NCBI GenBank assembly: GCA_016197405.1
Contig: JACPVR010000030.1
Location: 80,778-144,777 of the forward strand
Direction of reading: 5' to 3'
Source: Mycobacterium sp.
GTDB lineage: Bacteria > Actinomycetota > Actinomycetes > Mycobacteriales > Mycobacteriaceae
Length of the DNA: 64,000 nucleotides
Part shown: piece by piece, positions 42,086 through 51,756 of the stretch
Layout of the letters: every line of letters begins with the position of its first letter
How positions within the stretch are numbered: the first letter of the stretch is position 1
Program-made: the position numbers and the translations under genes
The notes under the pieces: model-generated
Told to the model about the DNA's origin: nothing
Databases searched by the model: none
What the model saw: the letters and a program-made list of their open reading frames with translations, nothing else

Positions 42086-43674
42086 CCGGTTCCAGCGGCA
42101 CCGCCGACGTCCGCGACGGCCTGATCGATGCGATGCTGGCCGTCACCACCGGCCTCGATCTCGAGCAGACGCTGCAGACCATCGTGCACACCGCGATGCG
42201 GCTCGTCGACGCGCGTTACGGAGCTCTCGGGGTGCGTGCCCCCGAACCCGCGCGCACCTTGGAGCGGTTCGTCCACGAGGGTATCGACGATGCGACACGG
42301 GACCAGATCGGCCCGCTACCCGAAGGGCACGGTGTTCTCGGCCTCCTCTTCGAGACGCCGAAACCCGTTCGTATCGATGATCTTTCCCGTCATCCGGCCT
42401 CCGTCGGCTTTCCCGCGCATCATCCGCCGATGCGAACCTTTCTCGGCGTACCGATCCGGATTCGCGATCAGGTCTACGGCAATCTGTACCTGACCGAGAA
42501 AGCCGGCGGGGCGGGGTTCAGCTCCGACGACGAGGTGCTGGTACTTGCGCTGGCGGGGGCGGCCGGCATCGCGATCGACAACGCCCGGCTGTATCAGGCC
42601 GCGCACACCCGGCAGATCTGGATTGAAGCCACCCGGGACATCAGCACCAGCCTGCTGGCCGGGGCGGAGCCCGCGCTCGTGCATGCCCAGATCGCCGAGA
42701 AGGCAACGGGACTGACCAACAGCTCCTACAGCGCGCTGCTGATGCCTGCCGACTCCGAGGATGACGAACTGTCCGTGACGGCGGCATCTTCGGCCGAGGT
42801 CGCCGGCCGACGGGTGCCGATCGACGGCAGTGTCATCGGGCAGGTGTACACCGAGGGAATACCGCTGCTGGTCAAGGATTTCGACGAGCTGGGCACCGGC
42901 ACAGCAGCTGCGTTGGTATTACCACTGCGCGAGCCGGAGATGGTCTCGGGCGTTCTGGTGTGCGTCGCGGGTGACGAGGACGGCTACACCAACGAGCAGT
43001 TGTCCATGATGGCGGCATTCGCCGACCAGTCCGGCCTGGCACTGCAATTGGCGGCGACGCAGGCCGATACCGTGGCGACTCTGCGTGAACTCGACGTCCT
43101 CACCGACCGCGATCGCATCGCACGAGACCTGCACGACCATGTCATCCAGCGGCTGTTCGCGGTGGGGCTTTCACTGCAGGGCGCGCTGGGGGCCGACCCG
43201 CCGGTCGCGACACCGCGGATATCCCGCGCGCTCGACGATCTCCAAGACGTCGTACAGGAGATCCGGACCGCGATATTCGATCTGCACGGCGGCAGCGTCA
43301 CCCGACTGCGCCAGCGCCTGGAGCAGGCCGTGGCGCAGATGACCGCCGATTCGCCGGTGCGCCCGTCACTGCACGTCAGCGGACCGCTCTCGGTGGTCGA
43401 CGCTTCGCTTGCCGATCATGCCGAGGCCGTGGTGCGCGAGGCGGTCAGCAATGTGGTCCGGCACGCAGGCGCGGCCACGGTGTCGGTGACGGTGGCCGTC
43501 GACGACGACCTGACCATCACCGTGACCGATGACGGCGGTGGCTTCTCACCCGACACCACCCGCAGCGGACTGTCCAACCTCGCCAGCCGGGCCCGGCAGT
43601 GCGGCGGCGGGCTCGATATCGGCTCCGCCGGTACGAGCGGCACCCGGCTGGTGTGGTCGGTGCCGCTGCCCTGA
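42082..43674 (+). CDS. devS: heme-GAF sensor histidine kinase DosS/DosT type
   Basis: Redox/gas sensor kinase of 530 aa. GAF-A (residues about 20-170) contains the heme-binding HHPPM, with H114 aligned to DosS H149. GAF-B spans about 190-335. The HisKA_3 helix has phospho-acceptor H351 (ARDLHDHVIQRLF), and a C-terminal HATPase (VTDDGGGFSPD) follows. It lacks the N-terminal leader of about 36 residues of M. tuberculosis DosS. The gene cannot extend upstream without running into devR. Senses O2, NO or CO through heme and phosphorylates DosR. Confidence 0.93.
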   Translation: MTGSSGTADVRDGLIDAMLAVTTGLDLEQTLQTIVHTAMRLVDARYGALGVRAPEPARTLERFVHEGIDDATRDQIGPLPEGHGVLGLLFETPKPVRIDDLSRHPASVGFPAHHPPMRTFLGVPIRIRDQVYGNLYLTEKAGGAGFSSDDEVLVLALAGAAGIAIDNARLYQAAHTRQIWIEATRDISTSLLAGAEPALVHAQIAEKATGLTNSSYSALLMPADSEDDELSVTAASSAEVAGRRVPIDGSVIGQVYTEGIPLLVKDFDELGTGTAAALVLPLREPEMVSGVLVCVAGDEDGYTNEQLSMMAAFADQSGLALQLAATQADTVATLRELDVLTDRDRIARDLHDHVIQRLFAVGLSLQGALGADPPVATPRISRALDDLQDVVQEIRTAIFDLHGGSVTRLRQRLEQAVAQMTADSPVRPSLHVSGPLSVVDASLADHAEAVVREAVSNVVRHAGAATVSVTVAVDDDLTITVTDDGGGFSPDTTRSGLSNLASRARQCGGGLDIGSAGTSGTRLVWSVPLP

Positions 43675-43781
43675 GCCCGGCCCGCCGGATCGTGAGGGCA
43701 GAGCGAGTAGTGGCGGATCTGCCCGTCCGGTAGCTCACAAGTCAAGCCTGGGCGCTCGCAGTCTGCACGAGCATCGGCGAT

Positions 43782-45320
43782 TCAGTCGGACAGGGTGACC
43801 AGGTCAACCCGTTGACTGACCAGCGCGGCCGCTGCGTCTGCGCGTTGATCCTTCGGCACGTCGACCACCACCAGCGATGCCGTGGCACGCCGCACACGTT
43901 CGGCGAAATCGAAGCGGTTGAGCAGGGATTCGCGATCTGCCGGCCCGACGAGCAAGTAGATCTCGGCCGGCGGCAACCCACCGAGCAGCCGGTCCGCGCC
44001 GTCCCCCCAAGCTGCGGCGGCCCCGACGTCGATGCGACGCGTGGTGGGCTCGGTGCCGATCATGTGGGGAACTACTCGGCCGTCGAACCGACCTGAGCCA
44101 TGAATTAACGGCCGTTCGAGGATCCAGTCGACCAGGTCGCTCGACGGGGGAACATCGTCCTCGCTGACGCCGGCATAGGCGGCCACTCCCCTGCGCGCGA
44201 TGCGCGGAGCCGATTCGGCGAAGCGTTCCAGGCTGACCTTGCCGGCGCGTGTCATGTACGCGATCATCAACTGCTCGACCGGCATCTCGGTCATGCGGTC
44301 GGGGAACGAATCCCACCACAGCATCGAGCGTAAGGCGATCGACTGCAAATGGTCGACTGCGGGACGACGATCCTGTTCATAGGCGTCGAACGCCTCGTCG
44401 AGGGTGCCCGCGGCCACGATCGCGCGGTCGAGCGCGATGGCGTCCTCCATCGCCAATTTGGTTCCCGAGCCGATGGAGTAGTGGGCGGTGTGGGCCGCGT
44501 CTCCGAGCAGTACCACGTTGCCGGTGTGCCAAGTGCCGCAGTGCACGGTGCGAAACCGCATCCAGCGCGTGCGGTTGCCGATCAACCGATGCCCGTGCAG
44601 TGCCTCGGAGAAGGCCTCCTGGAGGTAGTTGAGCGAGGCCTGGTCGGTCTGCGTCACCGGCGTGTCACGGGTGGTTCGATCGAATCCTGCTCGTCGCCAG
44701 GTTGATTCGTCGGTCTCGATCAAAAAGGTGCTGCGGTCGGCGGCGTACGGGTAAGCGTGGGCGACGAATGACCCGTGCTCGGTGGTGACCGGGGTGAATA
44801 CCGCACTCGGCAAAGCGAATTCAGTGCCACACCAGAGGTACAAACCCTGCCCCTCGGCAATATCGGGCTTGAAGTCGTCGGCCAGTTCAGTGCGGGTGGT
44901 GCTGTTGATCCCGTCGGCGGCGACGATCAGATCGGCGTCGAGGTCGGCCACAGAGCGTCGCTCGTCGAACCGCAGTTGAACCCCGACGTCGTGCGCGAAG
45001 CGTTGCAGCACGCCCAGTAGGGTGGCTCGTCCGATGGCAAGCAACTCGCCGTGAGCAAGCTGTGCGTGCTGATTGCCGACCCGCATGGACATGTCGTGCG
45101 GATGCGATGCGGCGACGATCGCGTCGAGCGACGCGGTGTCGGCCAATCGCAGGTTGCGTTGGGTGCGCGAGGCCAAACCGACACCGAACCCGAATGTCTT
45201 CTCCGGCACTCCCTGGTCATACAAGGTCACCTGGGCGTCAGGATGGCTCAGCTTGAGTAACCGTGCCGCGTACAGACCGCCAGGGCCACCCCCCAGGACG
45301 GCGATCGTCTTCAACTTCAT
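43782..45320 (-). CDS. FAD-dependent aromatic monooxygenase (salicyloyl/anthraniloyl-CoA hydroxylase-like)
   Basis: Class A flavin monooxygenase of 512 aa. FAD motifs are the N-terminal GGGPGGLYAARLL, ADGINSTTR (the DG motif region), and NVVLLGDAAHTAHYSIGSGT (GD motif with pyrophosphate helix). The GFGVGLASRTQRNL stretch resembles 2-aminobenzoyl-CoA and salicyloyl-CoA 5-hydroxylases. The last ~100 residues may form a thioredoxin-like cap as in phenol hydroxylase. Last gene of hyuA-hyuB-ligase-monooxygenase, coupled by ATGA to the ligase that could make its CoA substrate. Exact substrate unknown. Confidence 0.84.
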   Translation of the reverse strand: MKLKTIAVLGGGPGGLYAARLLKLSHPDAQVTLYDQGVPEKTFGFGVGLASRTQRNLRLADTASLDAIVAASHPHDMSMRVGNQHAQLAHGELLAIGRATLLGVLQRFAHDVGVQLRFDERRSVADLDADLIVAADGINSTTRTELADDFKPDIAEGQGLYLWCGTEFALPSAVFTPVTTEHGSFVAHAYPYAADRSTFLIETDESTWRRAGFDRTTRDTPVTQTDQASLNYLQEAFSEALHGHRLIGNRTRWMRFRTVHCGTWHTGNVVLLGDAAHTAHYSIGSGTKLAMEDAIALDRAIVAAGTLDEAFDAYEQDRRPAVDHLQSIALRSMLWWDSFPDRMTEMPVEQLMIAYMTRAGKVSLERFAESAPRIARRGVAAYAGVSEDDVPPSSDLVDWILERPLIHGSGRFDGRVVPHMIGTEPTTRRIDVGAAAAWGDGADRLLGGLPPAEIYLLVGPADRESLLNRFDFAERVRRATASLVVVDVPKDQRADAAAALVSQRVDLVTLSD

Positions 45321-47083
45321 GCGTGATGCCTTTCGTGTGCCAACGCGCCGCTATCGACCGAATCAATTACTCGCGCAACTGATCTCGAAGCCTCGTCTTC
45401 CAGCAGTCCCGCGATGTCGGCTCGCAACCGTTTCTTGTCGATCTTTCCGACGTTGGTCAGCGGCAGGGCTTCGGTCCACTGCAACCGTTCGGGCCATTTG
45501 TACTTGGCGACTCCGAGATCGTCGAGGTGCGACTGCACCTGCGGCATGGTCAGCTCGGTACCGTCGGCCGAGACCAGGTAGGCACAGGCGCGCTCACCGA
45601 GGCGCAGATCCGGCATGGCGACCACTGCGGCAGCGGCGATACGGGGATCCCGAAGCAGCAGTACCTCGATCTCCTCGGCGTTGATCTTCTCCCCGCCGCG
45701 GTTGATCAGGTCCTTGATTCGCCCCTCGATGCACACATAGCCGCGTCCGTCGATATCGCGGATCGATGCCAGATCGCCCGTGCGGTAGAAGCCGTCCGAG
45801 GTGAAGGCGATCGCGTTGTGCTCGGCCGCATCGAAGTAGCCCGGGATCGTGTACGGCCCGCGGCAACACAATTCGCCGACCATGCCGGCGGGAACTTCCC
45901 GCTCACTGGATGGATCGAGGATCTTCACCTCATCCGACGGGGCGACGGGCACCCCCACGGTCTCCCTGCGGGCGACCTCCGGGGCATCGAGCGGCGTGAC
46001 CGTGAACAGGCCCTCGGACATGCCGAAGAGCTGTCCCGCCCAACGGTGCTCGCCGTCGTCGACGCGGCGGAACAGGTCCTGGCTGACCTTGGCGCCGGAC
46101 AGGATGGCCCTGCGTAGCGTGCGGCGGACTTTGTCGAACTCGGACCGCTGCACCGCCTGGTAGTGGCCGTGTCCGAACAGTGCATCGGTCACCTCATAAC
46201 GGGCCATCAAGTCGAATGCCGACGGTGCATCCGGTGTCGCCACCACCAGGGTGGCGCCGACGGCGTGGGCCGCGTGCAGGGCGCAGGAGATGCCGGCGTT
46301 GTGGATGAGCGGAATCAGGTGCGCCACTTTGGTTTCGGGGGTCCAGCCCAGGGCTTGGGCGTAGAACAACGCGTTGTTCCAGTACTCCGCGTGGATTCGT
46401 GGGATGACCTTGGGCACACCCGTGGTCCCGCCCGAGAGTTGGAAGACCGCGACGTCACCAGGATCGGTGCGGGCTTCGACCGATTCGACCAGAGCGCGAG
46501 CGGTGGCCGGGTCGACCTCGACTCCCAGGTCCTCGATGCGGGTGGTGCCGGCGGTGGCCACCGGCGCCTCGATGGTCAGAACGTGGCGAAGGGTGGCATG
46601 CTCCCGGGCGACGTCGTGGGCAAAGGCGACCAGATCGAACTTCAATCCGGCCTCGACGATATGGGCCACCGCGCCGACCTTGGCGCTGATGTGCCCGATT
46701 TCGTGGGCGCGGTGCGCGGCGAGGGTGGCCACCGGGATGAGGCCCGCCTTCAGACATCCGTACCAGGCGATCACCGCTTGGGCCTTGTTGGTGACCTGGA
46801 ACAGGACGGGATCCAGGCGGCGCAGCCCCAGGCTCGCGAGCGCAGCGGCGACCTGGTCGGTGCGCTCGTCGAGTTGGCGGTAGGTCAAGGTGGCCTCGGC
46901 GGTGACGAGCGCTACCCGCTCGCCGTGGCTCAGCGCGGTCTCGTGGAGGCGCGCGCTGGTCGGGGCGTCACTCCATTGACCGGTCTGGCGGTAGTGGTGG
47001 GCTCGATCGGCGGGATAGGGCACGAGTCGGCCGTCCCAGTCATACGGCGTCGTGACTCTGTGCGCTGGCATCACTGGGTTCAC
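45317..47083 (-). CDS. aryl acyl-AMP/CoA ligase (2,3-dihydroxybenzoate-AMP-ligase-like)
   Basis: ANL-superfamily adenylating enzyme of 588 aa. Motifs are the phosphate loop LSGGTTGVPKVIPR (A3), FGMSEGLFTVTPLD (A5), YRTGD (A7), and the C-terminal catalytic Lys in NVGKIDKK (A10). The pattern resembles EntE/DhbE and salicylate-AMP ligases, so the substrate is likely an aromatic carboxylate. GTG 47083 overlaps the hyuB stop; GTG 47074 and ATG 47071 are also possible. With the next gene it would activate and hydroxylate an aromatic acid. Confidence 0.86.
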   Translation of the reverse strand: MNPVMPAHRVTTPYDWDGRLVPYPADRAHHYRQTGQWSDAPTSARLHETALSHGERVALVTAEATLTYRQLDERTDQVAAALASLGLRRLDPVLFQVTNKAQAVIAWYGCLKAGLIPVATLAAHRAHEIGHISAKVGAVAHIVEAGLKFDLVAFAHDVAREHATLRHVLTIEAPVATAGTTRIEDLGVEVDPATARALVESVEARTDPGDVAVFQLSGGTTGVPKVIPRIHAEYWNNALFYAQALGWTPETKVAHLIPLIHNAGISCALHAAHAVGATLVVATPDAPSAFDLMARYEVTDALFGHGHYQAVQRSEFDKVRRTLRRAILSGAKVSQDLFRRVDDGEHRWAGQLFGMSEGLFTVTPLDAPEVARRETVGVPVAPSDEVKILDPSSEREVPAGMVGELCCRGPYTIPGYFDAAEHNAIAFTSDGFYRTGDLASIRDIDGRGYVCIEGRIKDLINRGGEKINAEEIEVLLLRDPRIAAAAVVAMPDLRLGERACAYLVSADGTELTMPQVQSHLDDLGVAKYKWPERLQWTEALPLTNVGKIDKKRLRADIAGLLEDEASRSVARVIDSVDSGALAHERHHA

Positions 47084-49398
47084 TCGGCGACCGCCGGGAG
47101 CAGTCGGGCCAGGTCTGAGAGGTGGTCGGGGTGATCGGCGGGAACGATGCCGGAATAGACGGCGGTCCAGCAGCCCGGGCAGCACAGTTGCCGGAAAACA
47201 ACGGGCGTGTCGACGTATTCGGCCGGGTCGGAGGTGACCTGAGGTCCGGCGTCGGTGGAAGGGCCCTCGTAGCGGGCCAGATCGAGTCGGCCGGTCTTGC
47301 TGTCGCCGAGCAGGCGGCCGCAGTGCGCACAGGCGATCACGCGGGCATCTCCGATGGTGATCTCGGCGAGGTTGTCGTCGATGCGCCGGCCGGTCTCGGG
47401 ATGGACGTTCGCCTGCTGGGCCTGGGGGATGTCGGACCGGCTGCGTCGCTCTGCGCGGATGTCGTCACGCAGCGCGGTGGTGGCCGCGGTGTCGACGTCG
47501 CCCCCGGCGACGACAACGCCGTAGTTGATGCGGGCACCTTCGGCGCTGACCTTGCCGTTGACGACGTCGCGGGCGACGGCAGCGGGTTCACGGCGCAACG
47601 GGTCGCCGTAGCCGCCGCCTCCTTGCCAGTGCATGTAGAGCACTTCGCCTGGGGCGAGGTAACTTTCGGCGTAGCAGGCGCCTATCTCACGGGTGCCCCC
47701 CAAATCGGCGAGGTCGCCCGGCAGCCGGCCTTGGGCGAGCATCTCGGCGATACCGGCATCACGGGCGAGGATTTCCAATCCGGTGTTGCCGGGCTGGCCG
47801 CCTGCCAGACCGCCGTTCTGGGCCACGGCCTTGCCTGCGGAGGCGAAGACCAGCCCCATGGGCAGGCTGCTGCCATAGGGGGTGACGGCCACCGAGGCGC
47901 TCACCCCGCCCCGCATACGGCCGGGACCCCCGGAGTCGGGCTCCTCGCGACGCCACAGTGTGAGCAGCGGATACAGGAACTCGGTCATCTCGGTGTCGGG
48001 GATTCGTCCCATCGGGATGCAGAACAGGCCGCCGGTGTCCATGCCGTCGGCGACGGGGCGAGCACCGTATCCGCCGGCCATGGGTTCCATCATGATGTTG
48101 AGGAAGGGAACGCTCTGATCGTTGCGTTCGTCGAGGCCGGCGATGACCGCGGTGTCCCAGGTGCCGCAGCAGGACGCCTGAACACTCTTGCCGAGTTCGA
48201 TGCGCTGGTCCAGCATTTGGGCCAGGCACTCGGCGATGAGGTTGCCGGTCAGCCAGGCCGGGCCGATGGGGCCGCGGCTGACCGCGGCGGGGAAGGTGGC
48301 GTTGTTGATGGTGCCTTCCTCAGAGACGAGGTCGAAGCACCGCATCAGGCCCCCGGCCGACCAGGGGATGTCTCCGGCCAGTATCGGCAGCAAAGCCAGC
48401 ATCACCCCGCCTCGCATGCCGGCATAGGTGCAGTTGATGACGCCGGTTTGGGGGTCTGTGCCGGTGAAATCGAAGGTGAGGTGATCGTGGTTCTTGGTCA
48501 TGGCGACGGTGATCTTGTGGACCGCGCGGTCCCCGACGGAGCTTTGATCCTGATAACCGGTGGCTCGCCATGTGCCGTCGGGGAGGTCGGTGAGCTTGTG
48601 ACGCAGGCGTGTCTCGGCATCGTTCATCATTCGCTTCATGACCGCTTTGACGGTGTCGGCACCGTACTGCTCGATGACCGACGTCAACCGGGTACGTCCC
48701 ACGGTGTTGGCGCCGATCTTGGCCCGCAGGTCGAGGCCGACCAGCATCGGTACTCGGGAGCGTCGGATCCAGGCGTCGGCGACATCGCGTTGGATTTCGT
48801 GGTTGCGCATCACCTTGATGGGCGGGGTGGGCAGGGACTCGGAGAACACATCCTTGGCCGATGGGTCGAAGGATCCCAGGCCCGACCCTCCGAGGTCGGG
48901 CTCGTGGCAGATGGCGCTGGTCCAGGCGAACAACTTGCCATCGTGGAAGACCGGTTGATAGACGATGACGTCGCTTTGGTGCAGCCCGCCGCCTACCCAC
49001 GGGTCGTTGCACAGGAACATGTCGCCCTCGGCGATCCCGGGGTTCTCGGAACGGTGGCGCAGGGTCCAGTAGATCGCGAGGTCCACCGCGCCGACGAGCA
49101 TGGTGTTGTACAGCCCGACCTGCACCTCTTGGCCGAGTTCGTCGCTGATGGCGAAGTCGAAGTCGTTGGCGTCGGTGACGATGGGTGAACCGGACATGCG
49201 CTTGAGCGCTTCGCCCATCTCGTCGGTCACCGACCACAGGCGGTGCCGGATCACCTCGTAGGTGAGCGGGTCGACGGCGTCGATCTGCTCCTGGGTGACT
49301 GTGTGGGTGGGTACCGTCGCGCCGATCATGCGGGAGAGGGTGTCGGGGTCGATCGGTCGGCTGGAGAAGATCTCGGAGCCGGGAATGGGGGCAGTCAT
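47080..49398 (-). CDS. hyuB: hydantoinase B/oxoprolinase subunit with C-terminal zinc domain
   Basis: Catalytic partner of the HyuA protein, 772 aa. Core residues about 35-620 match hydantoinase B: NTMLVGAVDLAI, DMFLCNDPWVGGGLHQSDV, and a closing GGGGYGDPLRRE. An additional C-terminal ~140 residues carry CAHCGRLL and CCPGCW. They resemble the small zinc-binding gamma subunit of acetone carboxylase, normally a separate protein. HyuAB complexes hydrolyse or carboxylate cyclic imides, lactams or ketones using ATP. The zinc tail points toward the carboxylase-like side, but the substrate is unknown. 18 bases follow the hyuA stop. Confidence 0.86.
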   Translation of the reverse strand: MTAPIPGSEIFSSRPIDPDTLSRMIGATVPTHTVTQEQIDAVDPLTYEVIRHRLWSVTDEMGEALKRMSGSPIVTDANDFDFAISDELGQEVQVGLYNTMLVGAVDLAIYWTLRHRSENPGIAEGDMFLCNDPWVGGGLHQSDVIVYQPVFHDGKLFAWTSAICHEPDLGGSGLGSFDPSAKDVFSESLPTPPIKVMRNHEIQRDVADAWIRRSRVPMLVGLDLRAKIGANTVGRTRLTSVIEQYGADTVKAVMKRMMNDAETRLRHKLTDLPDGTWRATGYQDQSSVGDRAVHKITVAMTKNHDHLTFDFTGTDPQTGVINCTYAGMRGGVMLALLPILAGDIPWSAGGLMRCFDLVSEEGTINNATFPAAVSRGPIGPAWLTGNLIAECLAQMLDQRIELGKSVQASCCGTWDTAVIAGLDERNDQSVPFLNIMMEPMAGGYGARPVADGMDTGGLFCIPMGRIPDTEMTEFLYPLLTLWRREEPDSGGPGRMRGGVSASVAVTPYGSSLPMGLVFASAGKAVAQNGGLAGGQPGNTGLEILARDAGIAEMLAQGRLPGDLADLGGTREIGACYAESYLAPGEVLYMHWQGGGGYGDPLRREPAAVARDVVNGKVSAEGARINYGVVVAGGDVDTAATTALRDDIRAERRSRSDIPQAQQANVHPETGRRIDDNLAEITIGDARVIACAHCGRLLGDSKTGRLDLARYEGPSTDAGPQVTSDPAEYVDTPVVFRQLCCPGCWTAVYSGIVPADHPDHLSDLARLLPAVAE

Positions 49399-49416
49399 GG
49401 TGGCTTCTCCTCTGAT

Positions 49417-51525
49417 TCAGGTCTGGTCGACAGCGATGTGCAGGTTGCCGAGCCGGTCGACGGTGCCAGTCGTGCCGGCGGGCACCACGACGGTGGTGGT
49501 GGGCACCTCGATCACCGCGGGCCCTCGCAGGACGTGCCCGGCGCGCAGCTTGGTGTACTCGTAGATGTCGGTGTCGACGTAGCCACCACGCCCGCCCAGA
49601 CACACCTTGCGGGTGCCGGTCAGGGCCGCGGACGCATCGTCGGAGTCAGCCTGCTTGACCTCGGGCAGGGTGGGCGAGAACGGCAGCACGCCGGTGCCGC
49701 GCACCCGGTAGGTGATGGCTTGGATGCCGGCCTCGCGGAATCCGCTGTCCTTGCCGTAGAGGTCGGCGTAACGCTGCTCGAACACCTCGACGCTGGCGGC
49801 CACGTCGTCGGCGGTCAGGCTGTCGTTGGGGACGGGGGTGGCAACTTCGGCGAGCTGCATCGAGTAGCGCATGTCGATCTCCCGCTCGATCTCGACGGAA
49901 GAGAACCTCAACCCCTGCCGGGCCAGCATCTCCCGGACCTGGGCCTCCAGACCCTCGAAATTGCGTTGCACGCGGGCGGGATCCAGCGGCATCGCAGCCG
50001 GATCCGACAGCTCCTTGGCCAGCACTATGTCCGAGGACGCCAGACCGTAGGCGGAGAACGCCGATGCCACCTGCCCGAGCGGCACCACGACGTCGGTGAC
50101 CCCGATCTCCTGGGCGTAGAACCCACAGTGCGCGGGGCCCGAACCGCCGAACGCGTAGACGATGAACTCGCGCGGGTCGTGGCCGGCTTCGACGACGGTC
50201 TTGCGTAGCAGGTCACCTGTTTGGGCGTTTTGGACTTCGTAAATCGCGGCCGCGGCCTCTTCGACCGTCAACCCCAGGGGTTCGGCGATCCGGGTGCGGA
50301 TCGCCTCGCGGGCCAGCCCCATGTCGAGGGTCCGTCGCCCGCCGAGCAGGCCGCGCTCGGGGATGATGCCCAACACCAGGTTGGCGTCGGTGTTGGTGGG
50401 TTCGGTCCCGCCGTTGCCATAGCACGCCGGCCCAGGGACGGCCTGCGCACTGTGCGGACCGATCTGCAGATTGCCGCCGGCGTCGAGCCAGGCGATCGCC
50501 CCACCGCCGGAACCGATGGCGTGCACCTGCAGGGTGGGGACGTTGATCGGGTGATGGTTGATCACGGTGGTCGAGGAGCGGACCGGTTCACCGTCGACGA
50601 TGAGGCCGGCCAGGAACGTGGTACCACCGGCATCGGTGGCGATGATGTTGCGGTGTCCGAGTTGACGGCCCAGCGACACCGCCCCGACCACCCCGCCGGT
50701 CAGTACCGATCCGACCGTGGAGATGGCATTGCCCGGCGCCTCCGACGCCGCGACGGCGCCGCCATTGCTCTGCATCACCAGTAGGGGCCCGGTCATGCCC
50801 AGCTCGCGAAGTCTGCTCTCCAGCTGACCGAGGTAATCGCGCAGGCCCGGTCCGATCTGCGTGCTCATGATGGTGGTGGCGTTGCGCGCGAATTCCCTGA
50901 TACGGGGCGATACTTCGCTGGAGATGGCCACGAACAGCTCTGGGTCGATCTCGTGGGCGATCTCGCGGATGCGTTGCTCGTGTGCCGGGTTGCGGAATGA
51001 CCACAGCAGCGACACCGCGATCGCGGAGATACCGTCGGCGACCAGGGTGGCGACCGCGTTGCGGACCTCGTCCTCGTTGAGTGCCACCACGACTCGGCCG
51101 TCACGGTCCAACCGTTCGGTGACCTCCAGTGCGTGCCGCTGGCGTACCAGGCCGTGAGACTTGCTCTGCCAGAGCGGGTTCTGCAGTTCCTCGGTGGAGC
51201 GGCCGAGGTAGCGACCTTCGACGTTCATGATGAAGATGGAGTCGCGGTGCCCCTTGGTGGTGATGAACCCAATGTCGGGGACGCGGTTCATCACCAGCGC
51301 GTTCAGCGAGGACGTCGTCCCGTGCGCAATGTGATGGGTGGCGGAAAGCATGGCCTCGACCGGCTGGTCCAGCTGTTGGGCCAACACACCGAGGACGTCG
51401 ATGACGCCAGTCGAGTAGTCCGGTGGTGTCGACGGAGCCTTGCCCGCGATCACCATGCCGTTGCCGTCGTCGAGTACGGCGTCGGTGAACGTTCCGCCGA
51501 CGTCCACGCCGATCACGTATGCCAT
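49417..51525 (-). CDS. hyuA: hydantoinase A/oxoprolinase ATP-binding subunit
   Basis: ATP-dependent subunit of the HyuAB complex, 702 aa from ATG 51525. The N-terminus has the ASKHA phosphate-binding loop IGVDVGGTFTDAV. Then follow AHGTTSSLNAL, a central DAGGTTFLAGLI second phosphate motif, and AFGGSGPAHCGFYA. It activates the cyclic amide or ketone by phosphorylation for the B subunit. First gene of the minus-strand catabolic unit. An upstream codon adds only six non-conserved residues. An operator-like motif lies about 200 bases upstream in the divergent gap. Confidence 0.88.
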   Translation of the reverse strand: MAYVIGVDVGGTFTDAVLDDGNGMVIAGKAPSTPPDYSTGVIDVLGVLAQQLDQPVEAMLSATHHIAHGTTSSLNALVMNRVPDIGFITTKGHRDSIFIMNVEGRYLGRSTEELQNPLWQSKSHGLVRQRHALEVTERLDRDGRVVVALNEDEVRNAVATLVADGISAIAVSLLWSFRNPAHEQRIREIAHEIDPELFVAISSEVSPRIREFARNATTIMSTQIGPGLRDYLGQLESRLRELGMTGPLLVMQSNGGAVAASEAPGNAISTVGSVLTGGVVGAVSLGRQLGHRNIIATDAGGTTFLAGLIVDGEPVRSSTTVINHHPINVPTLQVHAIGSGGGAIAWLDAGGNLQIGPHSAQAVPGPACYGNGGTEPTNTDANLVLGIIPERGLLGGRRTLDMGLAREAIRTRIAEPLGLTVEEAAAAIYEVQNAQTGDLLRKTVVEAGHDPREFIVYAFGGSGPAHCGFYAQEIGVTDVVVPLGQVASAFSAYGLASSDIVLAKELSDPAAMPLDPARVQRNFEGLEAQVREMLARQGLRFSSVEIEREIDMRYSMQLAEVATPVPNDSLTADDVAASVEVFEQRYADLYGKDSGFREAGIQAITYRVRGTGVLPFSPTLPEVKQADSDDASAALTGTRKVCLGGRGGYVDTDIYEYTKLRAGHVLRGPAVIEVPTTTVVVPAGTTGTVDRLGNLHIAVDQT

Positions 51526-51712
51526 CTGTCGATGTCCCTCCACTTGAATGGCCCGACTGCTCCAACGGAGTCAACGCCTGTGTCGAGTATTAGACGCGAG
51601 TGGTGCCTGTGTCAACAGTCACACCATTCCCCATTATCCAGTTCGTGAGCACGCGACTGACCATGGTTGACGAAACGGCGCAAAACTCGCACACTCAGAG
51701 GTGTTGAATAAT

Positions 51713-51727
51713 CGTCATAAACGTCAA
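51713..51727. promoter_or_regulatory. operator-like motif in the hyuA/maiA divergent gap
   Basis: Reads TTGACGTTTATGACG on the minus strand, 30 bases before the maleate isomerase start. The same pattern TTGACGT(A/T)TA(C/T)GAC occurs upstream of the LIP-lipase gene at 57112-57126. A TetR gene lies between the two targets and is the obvious candidate binder. Confidence 0.5.
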
Positions 51728-51756
51728 GTAGTTGTACCGGGAAGGCCCACACCGAC

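Noticed and set aside
44000..47000. Aryl-AMP ligase as a siderophore (mycobactin/carboxymycobactin) gene
   Set aside because: No NRPS, PKS or salicylate synthase genes nearby; partners are catabolic.
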